Below, in pieces: positions 12,977-21,193 of a stretch of 37,168 nt of DNA. Both the position numbers and the translations under genes were made by a program. Under the pieces are notes generated by a model, which was given only the letters and a program-made list of their open reading frames with translations, was not told where the DNA came from and did no database searches. Within the stretch, counting starts at the first letter, position 1. Each line of letters starts with the position of its first letter. Where the stretch lies: the NCBI GenBank assembly GCA_045592865.1, contig JAZNVP010000129.1:1-37168 (forward strand), written 5' to 3'. The stretch is from RGIG9114 sp045592865. Lineage in GTDB: Bacteria > Bacillota > Clostridia > Oscillospirales > JAGBHD01.

Positions 12977-13819
12977 TTATAAGTTTTCTCCTAATATTTT
13001 TGCTATTTCTTTAAGCTCATCATCGGAATAGAACTCAATGGTGAGTTTTCCCTTTTTGCCCGTTCCCGTAACGGTTATATTCTTTCCCGTTGCCTCTTTG
13101 AGCGCCAGTTCGGTTTCCTTAAAGAAGGACGGCGTAGGCTTTCTCGTTCCCTCAACCTTTTCTTTTTCCTTCTTAACGAGTCTTTCGGCGTCACGAACCG
13201 ATGCCTTAGTGTCAGCAATTCTTTTTGCCGCCGCAATTATAACCTTTTCATTCTCCAAACCGATAAGGGCTCTCGCGTGGCCGCCCGTGATATCGCCGTT
13301 TTTAAGCATCACGATTACCTCTTCGGGAAGGTTTAAAAGCCTTAAACTGTTAGCAACCGCCGAGCGCGACTTTCCAACCGACGAAGCGATCTCGTCCTGC
13401 GTTAATTCGTAGGTCTCCTGCAAATTCTTGTAGCCAAGAGCCTCTTCAACGGGGTTCAGGTCTTCTCTCTGCAGGTTTTCAATAAGAGCGATCTCCGAAA
13501 CTTCCTTTTCGGTAATCTCCTTTATTATAACCGGCACCGAGCTTATCCCCGCCTGCATTGCCGCTCTGTATCTTCTCTCTCCCGCAACGATCTTATAGGT
13601 CGTGTCGGGCAGGGGTTTAACGATAATCGGCTGCAAAACACCGTATTTCTTTATAGATTCCGCTAAATCTTCGAGCGCCTCGGGAGAAAAATCTTTTCTC
13701 GGCTGTTCCTTATTAGGAACAAGCTCTGATATCGGCACCGTAACCGCGCCCTGCGAAGTCGACTCAACAACCTCAAAAAGTGCGCCGAGACCCTTTCCAA
13801 GACCACCTTTTTTAGCCAT
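12977..13819 (-). CDS. parB: chromosome partition protein ParB (Spo0J)
   Basis: A 280-residue protein of standard length. The N-terminal domain contains 'VPISELVPNKEQPRKDFSPEALEDLAESIKKYGVLQPIIVKP' and the CTP-binding 'IVAGERRYRAAMQAG'. The motif 'ALIENLQREDLNPVEEALGYKNL' follows, then the helix-turn-helix 'LTQDEIASSVGKSRSAVANSLRLLNLP' (about 140-166), which reads parS. The C-terminus (about 225-280) is the dimer domain. ParB loads on parS as a CTP-dependent sliding clamp and recruits SMC. It starts 2 bases after parA (TAAGGGGGTATAGTA before ATG). Two perfect parS sites lie close by at 14664 and 16239. Confidence 0.96.
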   Translation of the reverse strand: MAKKGGLGKGLGALFEVVESTSQGAVTVPISELVPNKEQPRKDFSPEALEDLAESIKKYGVLQPIIVKPLPDTTYKIVAGERRYRAAMQAGISSVPVIIKEITEKEVSEIALIENLQREDLNPVEEALGYKNLQETYELTQDEIASSVGKSRSAVANSLRLLNLPEEVIVMLKNGDITGGHARALIGLENEKVIIAAAKRIADTKASVRDAERLVKKEKEKVEGTRKPTPSFFKETELALKEATGKNITVTGTGKKGKLTIEFYSDDELKEIAKILGENL

Positions 13820-13821
13820 TA

Positions 13822-14595
13822 CTATACCCCCTTAAATCTGTTTTTCTTTAAAAACTCTTCCGCAAGTTCAATATAAGCCTTGGCGCCCTTTGAGTTTCTG
13901 TCGTAATACTCAATAGGTTGGCCATAACTCGGAGCTTCCGAAAGACGAACGTTTCTTGATATAACGGTTGCATATATCTTTTTCGGGAAATACTTCTTAA
14001 CCTCGGCGGCAACCTGCACCGTAAGGTTTTTTCTTCCCTCATACATTGTAAAGAGAACCCCCTCTATGTCAATGTCGGGGTTATAAAGCATCTTAACGTT
14101 TCTTAAGGTTCCAACCAACTGACTCAGACCCTCGAGCGCGAAATACTCGCACTGAACGGGAATTATAACCGTGTTAGTCGCACAAAGGCAGTTCAAGGTA
14201 AGAAGCCCGAGCGACGGCGGACAGTCGATAAAAATATAATCAAAGTCCGAAGAGCAGGTTGCAAGTGCCCGTTTTAGAACTGACTCGCGGTTTTCGACGT
14301 CGACAAGCTCTATTTCGGCTCCCGCAAGATTAGATTTAGAGGGAATCAGCCAAAGATTTTTATAGTCGGTCTTAAAAAGAACCTCTTCGGCGGTAGCCTG
14401 ACCGCTAACGAGTTCGTAAGCAGTTTTGCCCTGTTTTTTATTAAAGCCGCAACCCGAAGAAGCGTTGCCCTGCGGATCAAAGTCCACAAGCAGCACCTTT
14501 TTACCCTTCGACGCAACACACGCCGCAAGATTAACCGCCGTTGTTGTCTTTCCAACGCCGCCTTTTTGGTTTGCAACTGCAATAATCTTTCCCAA
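13822..14595 (-). CDS. parA: chromosome partition ATPase ParA (Soj)
   Basis: A 257-residue Walker-type ATPase with the deviant P-loop 'KGGVGKTTTAVNLA' (residues 11-24), 'VLLVDFDPQGNASSG' and 'YIFIDCPPSLGLLTLNCL'. It partners ParB in origin segregation and, in spore formers, modulates DnaA. The start is TTG at 14595: the AGAGAGGG site is 6 bases before it and no ATG or GTG is placed better. Divergent from mnmG; a parS site lies between the two promoters. ParB bound there could therefore influence both genes, which is inference. Confidence 0.96.
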   Translation of the reverse strand: MGKIIAVANQKGGVGKTTTAVNLAACVASKGKKVLLVDFDPQGNASSGCGFNKKQGKTAYELVSGQATAEEVLFKTDYKNLWLIPSKSNLAGAEIELVDVENRESVLKRALATCSSDFDYIFIDCPPSLGLLTLNCLCATNTVIIPVQCEYFALEGLSQLVGTLRNVKMLYNPDIDIEGVLFTMYEGRKNLTVQVAAEVKKYFPKKIYATVISRNVRLSEAPSYGQPIEYYDRNSKGAKAYIELAEEFLKKNRFKGV

Positions 14596-14628
14596 AACGA
14601 TCCCTCTCTAAAAACTTAATATATTGTT

Positions 14629-14656
14629 ATTGTAGCACACTTTTTTATAAATGCAA
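14629..14656 (-). promoter_or_regulatory. parA: sigma-A promoter of parA-parB-serS
   Basis: On the minus strand TTGCAT (14651-14656), 16-base spacer, TACAAT (14629-14634). It lies 8 bases from parS site 1. Confidence 0.7.
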
Positions 14657-14663
14657 ACATTTT

Positions 14664-14679
14664 TGTTTCACGTGAAACA
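14664..14679. promoter_or_regulatory. parS site 1 (ParB binding)
   Basis: TGTTTCACGTGAAACA, a perfect 16-base palindrome equal to the Bacillus parS consensus, between the divergent promoters of parA and mnmG. Confidence 0.96.
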
Positions 14680-14685
14680 TTTATA

Positions 14686-14714
14686 TTGATAAATTTTCGT
14701 CTTTATGTTACAAT
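14686..14714 (+). promoter_or_regulatory. mnmG: sigma-A promoter of mnmG
   Basis: TTGATA (14686-14691), 17-base spacer, TACAAT (14709-14714). The -35 begins 7 bases after parS site 1. Confidence 0.7.
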
Positions 14715-14745
14715 TACAGCAGTTTATTTAAGGAATTGAAGAAAA

Positions 14746-16626
14746 ATGGAAGACAGAGAGTATTATATTGACAGTTTTGACGTTGCCGTTATCGGTGCGG
14801 GACACGCAGGAATAGAGGCGGCTCTTGCCGCCGCGCGTCTTGGCGCGAAAACGGTTTTATTTACTATTGTGCTCGACGCAATAGGTAATATGCCCTGCAA
14901 CCCATCTATCGGCGGCACCGCTAAGGGTCACCTCGTCCGAGAGATAGATGCTCTCGGCGGCGAAATGGCAAAGGCGGCAGACGAGGTCTGTCTGCAAAGC
15001 CGTATGCTCAACAAGGGCAAGGGCCCCGCGGTCTACAGTCTCAGAATTCAGGCAGACCGCAAAAAATATCAGGAAATAATGAAAGCCCGTCTTGAAAGCA
15101 CCAAAAATCTTCAGGTAAAACAAGCGGAGATCGTTGAGATACGCGCCGAAAACGGCGAGGTAAACTCGGTTGTGACTCGGCTTGGCGCGGTTTACGGCGC
15201 AAAGTCCGTTATTATTGCTTCGGGAACCTATCTTGAAGGAAAGGTCCATATCGGCAAGACCAATTATATGAGCGGACCCGACGGTCTGGCCGCTGCGGTT
15301 GGACTTTCGGACAGTCTCCGTTCGCTCGGCATTTCCCTTAAGCGCTTTAAAACGGGAACGCCGCCAAGGGTTCACCGCAAAAGCATTGATTTCTCGGTGC
15401 TCGAGGTTCAAAACGGCGACGAGCCTATCGTTCCGATGTCCTTTGAAACCGAAAAGCCTCTTAAAAACAAAGAGGTCTGCTATATTGCCTATACTAATAA
15501 AGAAACACACAAGATAATTCTCGATAACCTTGACCGCTCTCCCCTTTACGGCGGACTTATTAAAGGAACGGGCCCCAGATATTGCCCGAGCATTGAGGAT
15601 AAGATAGTGCGCTTTTCTGATAAAGAGCGCCATCAGATATTTATCGAGCCGGTGGGAGAAAATACCGACGAAATGTATCTCCAGGGAATTTCTTCCTCTC
15701 TTCCCGAGGACGTTCAGCTAAAGTTCGTCCGTTCTATTAAGGGGCTTGAAAATGTGGAAATGATGAGGGTCGCCTATGCAATCGAATATGACTGTTGCGA
15801 TCCCTTGCAGTTAAATCCTACCTTGGAATTCAAAAACGTTAAAGGTCTTTACGGTGCAGGTCAGTTCAACGGTTCCTCGGGTTACGAAGAGGCGGCGGCG
15901 CAGGGACTCCTGGCAGGAATAAACGCCGCAAGAAAGGTGCTCGGTAAAGAACAGATAGTTTTAGAGCGAAGCGGCTCTTATATAGGAACTCTTATCGACG
16001 ACCTCGTAACAAAAGGCGTCGAAGACCCTTATAGAATGATGACAAGCCGAAGCGAACACCGACTTCTTCTCCGTCAGGACAATGCCGATGAGCGACTGAC
16101 TCCTTTAGGCTATGAAATAGGACTTATCTCAGAAGAGCGCTACAATCGCTTCTTAGAAAAAAGAGAACTCATAAAGAAGGAAATTCAGCGCACCGAAAAT
16201 ACCTTTATCCCGCCCAGCGAAGAATTAAACGCGCTGCTTGTTTCACGTGAAACATCTGCGATGTCAACGGGTATGCGGCTATCTGAACTTATCAAAAGGC
16301 CGCAACTTGACTACAAAACACTCGCACCCTTTGATAAAACAAGACCTGCCCTTCCCGAAGCGGTTTGCGAAGAGGTGGAGATAACCTTAAAGTATGAGGG
16401 GTATATCTCCCGTCAACAAGCTATTATTAATGAAATTAAAAGGCTCGACGGCAAAAAGCTCTCGCCCGACACCGATTATAAGACTATTCGCGGACTTCGA
16501 CTTGAAGCGCAGGAAAAACTTAACAAGGTAAAACCCTTATCGGTCGGTCAGGCTTCTCGAATATCAGGTGTTAACCCTGCGGACATCTCGGTTCTTCTGA
16601 TTCACCTCGAACAAGAGGGCAAATAA
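14746..16626 (+). CDS. mnmG: tRNA uridine-5-carboxymethylaminomethyl modification enzyme MnmG (GidA)
   Basis: A 626-residue FAD protein of standard length. It shows the dinucleotide-binding motif 'VAVIGAGHAGIEAALAAARLG' (13-33), the signature 'MPCNPSIGGTAKGHLVREIDALGGEM', 'TYLEGKVHIGKTNYMSGPDG' and 'GPRYCPSIEDKIVRF'. The C-terminal helical domain ends with 'ISGVNPADISVLLIHLEQ'. With MnmE it builds the cmnm5 group on wobble U34 of tRNAs. MnmE is not in this window, and the usual mnmE-mnmG-rsmG order is not kept; mnmG stands alone, divergent from parA. A perfect parS lies within its coding sequence (codons for VSRET, about residue 500). Confidence 0.97.
   Translation: MEDREYYIDSFDVAVIGAGHAGIEAALAAARLGAKTVLFTIVLDAIGNMPCNPSIGGTAKGHLVREIDALGGEMAKAADEVCLQSRMLNKGKGPAVYSLRIQADRKKYQEIMKARLESTKNLQVKQAEIVEIRAENGEVNSVVTRLGAVYGAKSVIIASGTYLEGKVHIGKTNYMSGPDGLAAAVGLSDSLRSLGISLKRFKTGTPPRVHRKSIDFSVLEVQNGDEPIVPMSFETEKPLKNKEVCYIAYTNKETHKIILDNLDRSPLYGGLIKGTGPRYCPSIEDKIVRFSDKERHQIFIEPVGENTDEMYLQGISSSLPEDVQLKFVRSIKGLENVEMMRVAYAIEYDCCDPLQLNPTLEFKNVKGLYGAGQFNGSSGYEEAAAQGLLAGINAARKVLGKEQIVLERSGSYIGTLIDDLVTKGVEDPYRMMTSRSEHRLLLRQDNADERLTPLGYEIGLISEERYNRFLEKRELIKKEIQRTENTFIPPSEELNALLVSRETSAMSTGMRLSELIKRPQLDYKTLAPFDKTRPALPEAVCEEVEITLKYEGYISRQQAIINEIKRLDGKKLSPDTDYKTIRGLRLEAQEKLNKVKPLSVGQASRISGVNPADISVLLIHLEQEGK
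16239..16254. promoter_or_regulatory. parS site 2, inside mnmG
   Basis: TGTTTCACGTGAAACA, identical to site 1, embedded in codons for Val-Ser-Arg-Glu-Thr. The codon choice that makes a perfect palindrome suggests selection for ParB binding. Confidence 0.96.
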
Positions 16627-16628
16627 TA

Positions 16629-16723
16629 AAAATCCCCCTATGGTAGTTTCTTCTATTCTACCATAGGGGCTTTTTTGTACTGTCCGCACAAATTGGGGCA
16701 GTCCATTATACGGGGGGATTTTT
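16629..16723. terminator. nested bidirectional terminator between mnmG and glyS
   Basis: Inner stem: CCCCTATGGTAG (635-646) with CTACCATAGGGG (658-669), followed by a T-run, serving mnmG. Outer arms AAAAATCCCCC (from 628) and GGGGGATTTTT (to about 721) are also complementary, giving a second, larger fold. Between them ACTG (680-683) and CAGT (700-703) flank an AT-rich stretch. Confidence 0.8.
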
Positions 16724-16724
16724 A

Positions 16725-18128
16725 TTAAAACTCTATTTTCTTTTCGATATAATCGCGAAGGTCGGAGATCTTAACTCTCTCCTGCTGCATCGTGTCTCTG
16801 TCACGAACGGTAACGGTGTCCTTAAGTTCTCCGTCCTGAACGGTGTCAAAGTCAACGGTTATGCAGAGAGGTGTTCCGATCTCGTCCTGACGGCGATATC
16901 TCTTACCGATAGAGCCCGACTCATCATACTCAACCATAAAGTATTTTGAAAGCTCTTTATAGATCGGTTTTGCGTCGTCGCCGAGTTTCTTGGAAAGAGG
17001 AAGGATTGCCGCCTTGTAAGGAGCAAGTGCAGGATGAAGATGGAGAACGGTTCTGACGTCGTTCTTCTCTTCGTCAACAACCTCTTCGTCGTATGCTTCG
17101 CAAAGGAAGGCAAGTGCAACACGGTCGCAACCCAAGGAAGGCTCGATAACGTAAGGAATGTATCTCTCATTGGTATCGGGATCAAAATAGTCAAGCGGTT
17201 TGCCCGATGCGTCCTGATGTCTTCCGAGGTCATAGTCGGTTCTGTCGGCAATGCCCCAGAGCTCTCCCCAATCTGTGAAGGGGAAGGCATATTCGATATC
17301 GGTGGTTGCACGGCTGTAGAACGCGAGTTCTGCAGGTTCGTGGTCACGAAGTCTTAAATTTTCTTCCTTAATGCCAAGGCTTAAAAGCCATTTGAAGCAA
17401 AAGTCCTTCCAGAAAGCGAACCACTCAAGGTCGGTTCCGGGTTTGCAGAAGAATTCACACTCCATCTGCTCAAACTCACGGGGTCTGAAGGTGAAGTTTC
17501 CGGGAGTTATCTCGTTTCTGAACGCCTTACCAACCTGACAAACGCCAAAGGGAAGCTTTCTTCTCGTTGTTCTCTGAATGTTCGAGAAGTTAACGAAAAT
17601 TCCCTGCGCCGTCTCGGGTCTTAAATAACAGGTCGAGGTGTTGTCCTCAGTAACGCCGATAAAGGTCTTGAACATCAGGTTAAACTTTCTTATAGAGGTA
17701 AAGTCGTGCTTTCCGCAAACGGGGCAAACGATATCTTTATTATCCTCAATAAACTTATCCATCTCTTCAAAGCTCATAGCGTCAACGTTTACCTCGGAAT
17801 GAACGTCTCCGATAAGCTTATCTGCTCTCTGTCTTGAATGACAAGCCTTGCAGTCAACAAGCGGATCACTGAACGAACCAACGTGACCTGTGGTAACCCA
17901 GGTGGTAGGGTTCATTATAATTGCCGCATCGAGTCCTACGTTAAGGCCCGATTCCTGAACGAACTTTTTAAGCCAGGCCTTCTTAACGTTATTCTTGAAC
18001 TCAACGCCTAACGGACCGTAGTCCCAAGAGTTAGAAAGACCGCCGTAGATCTCGCTTCCTGCGTAAACGAAGCCTCTGCCTTTGCAAAGAGCAACGATTT
18101 TTTCCATTGTCTTTTCACTGTTCTTCAA
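16725..18128 (-). CDS. glyS: glycyl-tRNA synthetase, homodimeric (GlyQS type)
   Basis: A 467-residue class II enzyme of the alpha2 type rather than the two-subunit bacterial type. It shows 'RGFVYAGSEIYGGLSNSWDYGPLGVEFKNNVKKAW' at the N-terminus, motif 2 'GVCQVGKAFRNEITPGNFTFRPREFEQME' and motif 3 'VIEPSLGCDRVALAFLCEAY'. The C-terminal anticodon-binding domain begins near 'HLHPALAPYKAAILPLS'. Cys pairs (Cys-x2-Cys) near residues 93-140 look like a zinc site. The TTG at 18128 is chosen over the ATG seven codons later because GGAGGG is 7 bases before it. It follows gyrA by 32 bases and is probably on the same transcript, with no room for a T-box. Confidence 0.95.
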   Translation of the reverse strand: MKNSEKTMEKIVALCKGRGFVYAGSEIYGGLSNSWDYGPLGVEFKNNVKKAWLKKFVQESGLNVGLDAAIIMNPTTWVTTGHVGSFSDPLVDCKACHSRQRADKLIGDVHSEVNVDAMSFEEMDKFIEDNKDIVCPVCGKHDFTSIRKFNLMFKTFIGVTEDNTSTCYLRPETAQGIFVNFSNIQRTTRRKLPFGVCQVGKAFRNEITPGNFTFRPREFEQMECEFFCKPGTDLEWFAFWKDFCFKWLLSLGIKEENLRLRDHEPAELAFYSRATTDIEYAFPFTDWGELWGIADRTDYDLGRHQDASGKPLDYFDPDTNERYIPYVIEPSLGCDRVALAFLCEAYDEEVVDEEKNDVRTVLHLHPALAPYKAAILPLSKKLGDDAKPIYKELSKYFMVEYDESGSIGKRYRRQDEIGTPLCITVDFDTVQDGELKDTVTVRDRDTMQQERVKISDLRDYIEKKIEF

Positions 18129-18160
18129 AATTATACCCTCCGTATATTATAATAGAAATA

Positions 18161-20653
18161 TTACTCTTCGTTGTTCTCGGTTTGGGCGGTTTGTTCCTCG
18201 GAAGCGGATTCTTCTTCCTCTTCTCTCTGAACGATCGAGGCAGTAACTACTCTGTCCTCGCCCTCGGGTCTCATAACCCTGACACCGCCGCCGTAACGGC
18301 TCTGAACCGAAACGTCCTGGGAGTTTATTCTTATAATAACGCCGTTTGTTGCGATCATAACAACGTCATCGTCAGCTGTTACAGGACGAACGGCACAAAC
18401 AAAGCCCTTGTCCTTATCCATACTGTAGTTCTTAATACCCTTACCGCCTCTTGTCTGAAGTCTGTATTCATCGAAGGAGCTTCTTCTTCCGAAGCCGCGG
18501 TCGGTAACGGTAAGAATTGTTGCGTCATCGGAAACAACTGCCGCACCAACAACAATATCGCCTTCCTTAAGGGTGATCGCCTTAACGCCTCTGGAGTTAC
18601 GGGAAAGAGGTCTCGAATCGTCCTCTCTGAATCTTATTGCCATACCGAACTTGGTCGCAACAACGAGTTCTCTGTCTCCGTCGGTGAGTGCAGTGTAAGC
18701 GAGTTCATCGTCCTCGTCAAGATTAATAGCATTAATTCCCGAAACTCTGATGTTTTTGTATGCCGAGAGCTCGGTCCTCTTTATAATACCGTTCTTGGTT
18801 ATCATAACAACGAAACCTGGATCGGTCATACTCTTCGTCTTGATCATGGAGGCAACGTGTTCGCCTTCCTCTAAGCTTAAGAGGTTAACTATGTTCATTC
18901 CCTTGGTGGTCTTTGAGCTTTCGGGAATTTCATAGCCTTTGAGTTTAAACATTCTGCCCTTATTGGTAACAAACAGAACGAGATCGTGAGTCGAGGTAAC
19001 GAGAAGGTCCTCAACAAAGTCCTCATCTCTTGTTGCCATTCCGTTAACACCTCTTCCGCCGCGGTGCTGGGTCTTGTAAACGCTGACCGGCTGACGTTTG
19101 ATGTAACCGAAGTGGGTCATAGTGATAATACTGTCTTCCTCAGGAATAAGATCCTCAATGTCAACGTCGCCGCTGACCGCCTGGATCTCGGTCCTTCTGT
19201 CATCACTGTATTTTTCTTTAATTGCGGTAAGGTCTTCCTTAACGATTGCGAGAACCTTTGAGTAGTCGCCCAAGATTTCCTCGTATTCCGCAATCTTTGC
19301 GAGAATTTCAGCCAACTCATTTTCGATCTTACTCTTTTCAAGACCGGTAAGCTGTCCGAGACGCATAGCAACAATTGCACTTGCCTGAACGTCGTCAAGG
19401 CCGAAGCGCTCCATCAAGGCTACCTTTCCGTCCTGAATGGTTTTAGAAGCCTTTAAAATTTTGATAACCTCGTCAATCCAGTCGAGCGCAATTTTAAGTC
19501 CTTCAAGGATATGCGCCCTCTCTTTTGCTTTTTTGAGGTTAAACTGCGTCTTTCTTGTAACAACTTCACCCTGGAAGTCGATATACTGCTGAAGGATATC
19601 CTTAAGCGACATTACCTTCGGCTCACCGTGAGAAAGTGCAAGTAAAATAGCACCAACGGTGTCCTGAAGCTGAGTGTAGCTGTAAAGCTGGTTGAGAACG
19701 ACCTGAGCATTAACGTCTCGTCTGAGCTCGATAACGATTCTCATTCCGTCTCTGCCCGATTCGTCTCTCAGAGCAGTAATTCCGTCAACCTTCTTGTTCT
19801 TAACAAGTTCTGCGATCTGCTGCAAGAGATGCGATTTGTTAACCATATAAGGAATTTCGGTAACGGCAATACGGTATTTTCCGTTATCCATTTCCTCAAT
19901 TTCGGCTCTCGAGCGAAGGGTAATTTTTCCTCTGCCGGTAGCATAAGCCGCCCTTATGCCGCTTCTGCCCATAATAATACCGCCGGTGGGGAAGTCGGGT
20001 CCCTTTATGTGTTCCATTATCTCGTCAAGCTCTGCCTCAGGCTTGTCAATAAGAAGTGTTATCGCACCGATAACCTCTCCGAGATTGTGAGGGGGAATGT
20101 TGGTAGCCATACCAACCGCAATACCGGTTGCTCCGTTAACAAGAATATTCGGAATCTTTGAAGGGAGAACAACAGGCTCTTTAAGTCTGTCGTCATAGTT
20201 GGGCATAAAGTCAACCGTGTCTTTGTCGATATCATCTACCATCAGCATCGACATCTTGCTCATTCTCGACTCGGTATAACGGTAAGCAGCAGGCGGGTCG
20301 CCGTCGATAGAACCGAAGTTACCGTGACCGTCAACGAGAAGATAACGAAGCGAGAAGTCCTGCGCCATACGAACCATCGCGTCATAAACGGAAGCGTCAC
20401 CGTGAGGATGGTATCTACCAAGCACCGAACCAACCGTGTCCGCAGATTTACGGAACGGTTTGTCGGGGAAAATGCCGTTTTCATAAAGGGTGTAAAGAAT
20501 TCTTCTGTGAACGGGCTTTAAACCGTCTCGAACATCCGGAAGAGCACGGCCTACTATAACCGACATCGAATAGTCGAGGTAGGCTTTTTTCATTTCCTTT
20601 TCAATATCAACAGGAATTATTCTGGAATTCTCTGTTTTATTAAGTTCATCCAT
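18161..20653 (-). CDS. gyrA: DNA gyrase subunit A
   Basis: An 830-residue protein. The winged-helix and tower domains carry the catalytic Tyr126 in 'AAYRYTESRMSK'. The quinolone-determining segment reads 'GRYHPHGDASVYDAMVRMAQDF', with Ala87 where E. coli has Ser83. The C-terminal beta-pinwheel contains the GyrA box 'QHRGGRG' (near 540) and ends in an acidic tail (EEEEESASEEQ...), as in other gyrases. It introduces negative supercoils with GyrB. ATG 20653 overlaps the preceding YcxB-like gene by 8 bases and has a GGAGGAAA site. Confidence 0.97.
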   Translation of the reverse strand: MDELNKTENSRIIPVDIEKEMKKAYLDYSMSVIVGRALPDVRDGLKPVHRRILYTLYENGIFPDKPFRKSADTVGSVLGRYHPHGDASVYDAMVRMAQDFSLRYLLVDGHGNFGSIDGDPPAAYRYTESRMSKMSMLMVDDIDKDTVDFMPNYDDRLKEPVVLPSKIPNILVNGATGIAVGMATNIPPHNLGEVIGAITLLIDKPEAELDEIMEHIKGPDFPTGGIIMGRSGIRAAYATGRGKITLRSRAEIEEMDNGKYRIAVTEIPYMVNKSHLLQQIAELVKNKKVDGITALRDESGRDGMRIVIELRRDVNAQVVLNQLYSYTQLQDTVGAILLALSHGEPKVMSLKDILQQYIDFQGEVVTRKTQFNLKKAKERAHILEGLKIALDWIDEVIKILKASKTIQDGKVALMERFGLDDVQASAIVAMRLGQLTGLEKSKIENELAEILAKIAEYEEILGDYSKVLAIVKEDLTAIKEKYSDDRRTEIQAVSGDVDIEDLIPEEDSIITMTHFGYIKRQPVSVYKTQHRGGRGVNGMATRDEDFVEDLLVTSTHDLVLFVTNKGRMFKLKGYEIPESSKTTKGMNIVNLLSLEEGEHVASMIKTKSMTDPGFVVMITKNGIIKRTELSAYKNIRVSGINAINLDEDDELAYTALTDGDRELVVATKFGMAIRFREDDSRPLSRNSRGVKAITLKEGDIVVGAAVVSDDATILTVTDRGFGRRSSFDEYRLQTRGGKGIKNYSMDKDKGFVCAVRPVTADDDVVMIATNGVIIRINSQDVSVQSRYGGGVRVMRPEGEDRVVTASIVQREEEEESASEEQTAQTENNEE

Positions 20654-21179
20654 TTACTTTTTCCTCCAAATGTTTTCTCTTGTCGCAAAACCTTTCGCCG
20701 AAAGCAGAAAGCATCTCGCGAAGCGCATCTACCTGTTCACCGGTTAAATATTCCTTGGGTGCGCAAAAAACCTTATCGGCTCCCGCGTCAATAACGAATT
20801 CGCCGTCGGTCTCATAGTAATTGCAGCCGTCCATTAAAGCGAAATCACTGTGATCCTCTGTAAAGAAGATCTTTCCCTCGGAAAACTCCATATAAAACTC
20901 ATTGTCTGCCTTTTCTACCTCGAGAGCGATCTCTTTACGGTTTCTCGAGGGGAGATAAAAGGTTATCATTGCAAACGAGAAGCAAACCACCGCAACAATG
21001 ATGCTGAGCGCAGAAGTCGGGTTCTGAATATAAGAAACAAGCCAAACAGCCGCAAGAATTATGAAAATAACGGCATAAATCAGGTGTTTCAGAGCCTTTT
21101 TCTTCTCATTTTTAACTACCTTAAAGCTCGTAAGAACGTTGAGCGCCGAAAGTTTGTATTTAAAAGCGATCTTATCCAT
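20646..21179 (-). CDS. YcxB-like membrane protein inserted between gyrB and gyrA
   Basis: A 177-residue protein with two adjacent membrane segments (about 32-52 and 56-75). They are followed by a soluble domain 'ISFEV...EFSEGKIFFTEDHSDFALMDGCNYYETDGEFVIDAGADKVFCAPKEYLTGEQVDALREML', which is the pattern of YcxB-family C-terminal domains (a PH-like fold): two helices, a strand-rich region with 'Y.....l...', and a final 'fip...f'. Function unknown. It lies 14 bases after gyrB and overlaps gyrA by 8 bases, so it is translationally embedded in the gyrase operon. This is unusual; in most Firmicutes gyrB and gyrA are adjacent or separated by unrelated spacers. Confidence 0.65.
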   Translation of the reverse strand: MDKIAFKYKLSALNVLTSFKVVKNEKKKALKHLIYAVIFIILAAVWLVSYIQNPTSALSIIVAVVCFSFAMITFYLPSRNRKEIALEVEKADNEFYMEFSEGKIFFTEDHSDFALMDGCNYYETDGEFVIDAGADKVFCAPKEYLTGEQVDALREMLSAFGERFCDKRKHLEEKVNG

Positions 21180-21193
21180 TCCAATTCTCCGAA

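Noticed and set aside
14857..15633. 258-codon minus-strand frame inside mnmG
   Set aside because: Shadow of mnmG; no motif and no start signals.
16676..16710. Insertion-sequence end remnant between mnmG and glyS
   Set aside because: The ACTG...CAGT flanks and GC words are suggestive, but there is no transposase fragment and the region is explained as a nested terminator.
18129..18160. T-box upstream of glyS (also checked for serS)
   Set aside because: Gaps of 32 and 19 bases are far too short for a T-box and no TGGnACCGCG-like element is present.
18107..18874. 255-codon plus-strand frame inside gyrA
   Set aside because: Shadow of the gyrA coding strand; composition is that of reversed gyrA codons, with no ribosome site or family resemblance.
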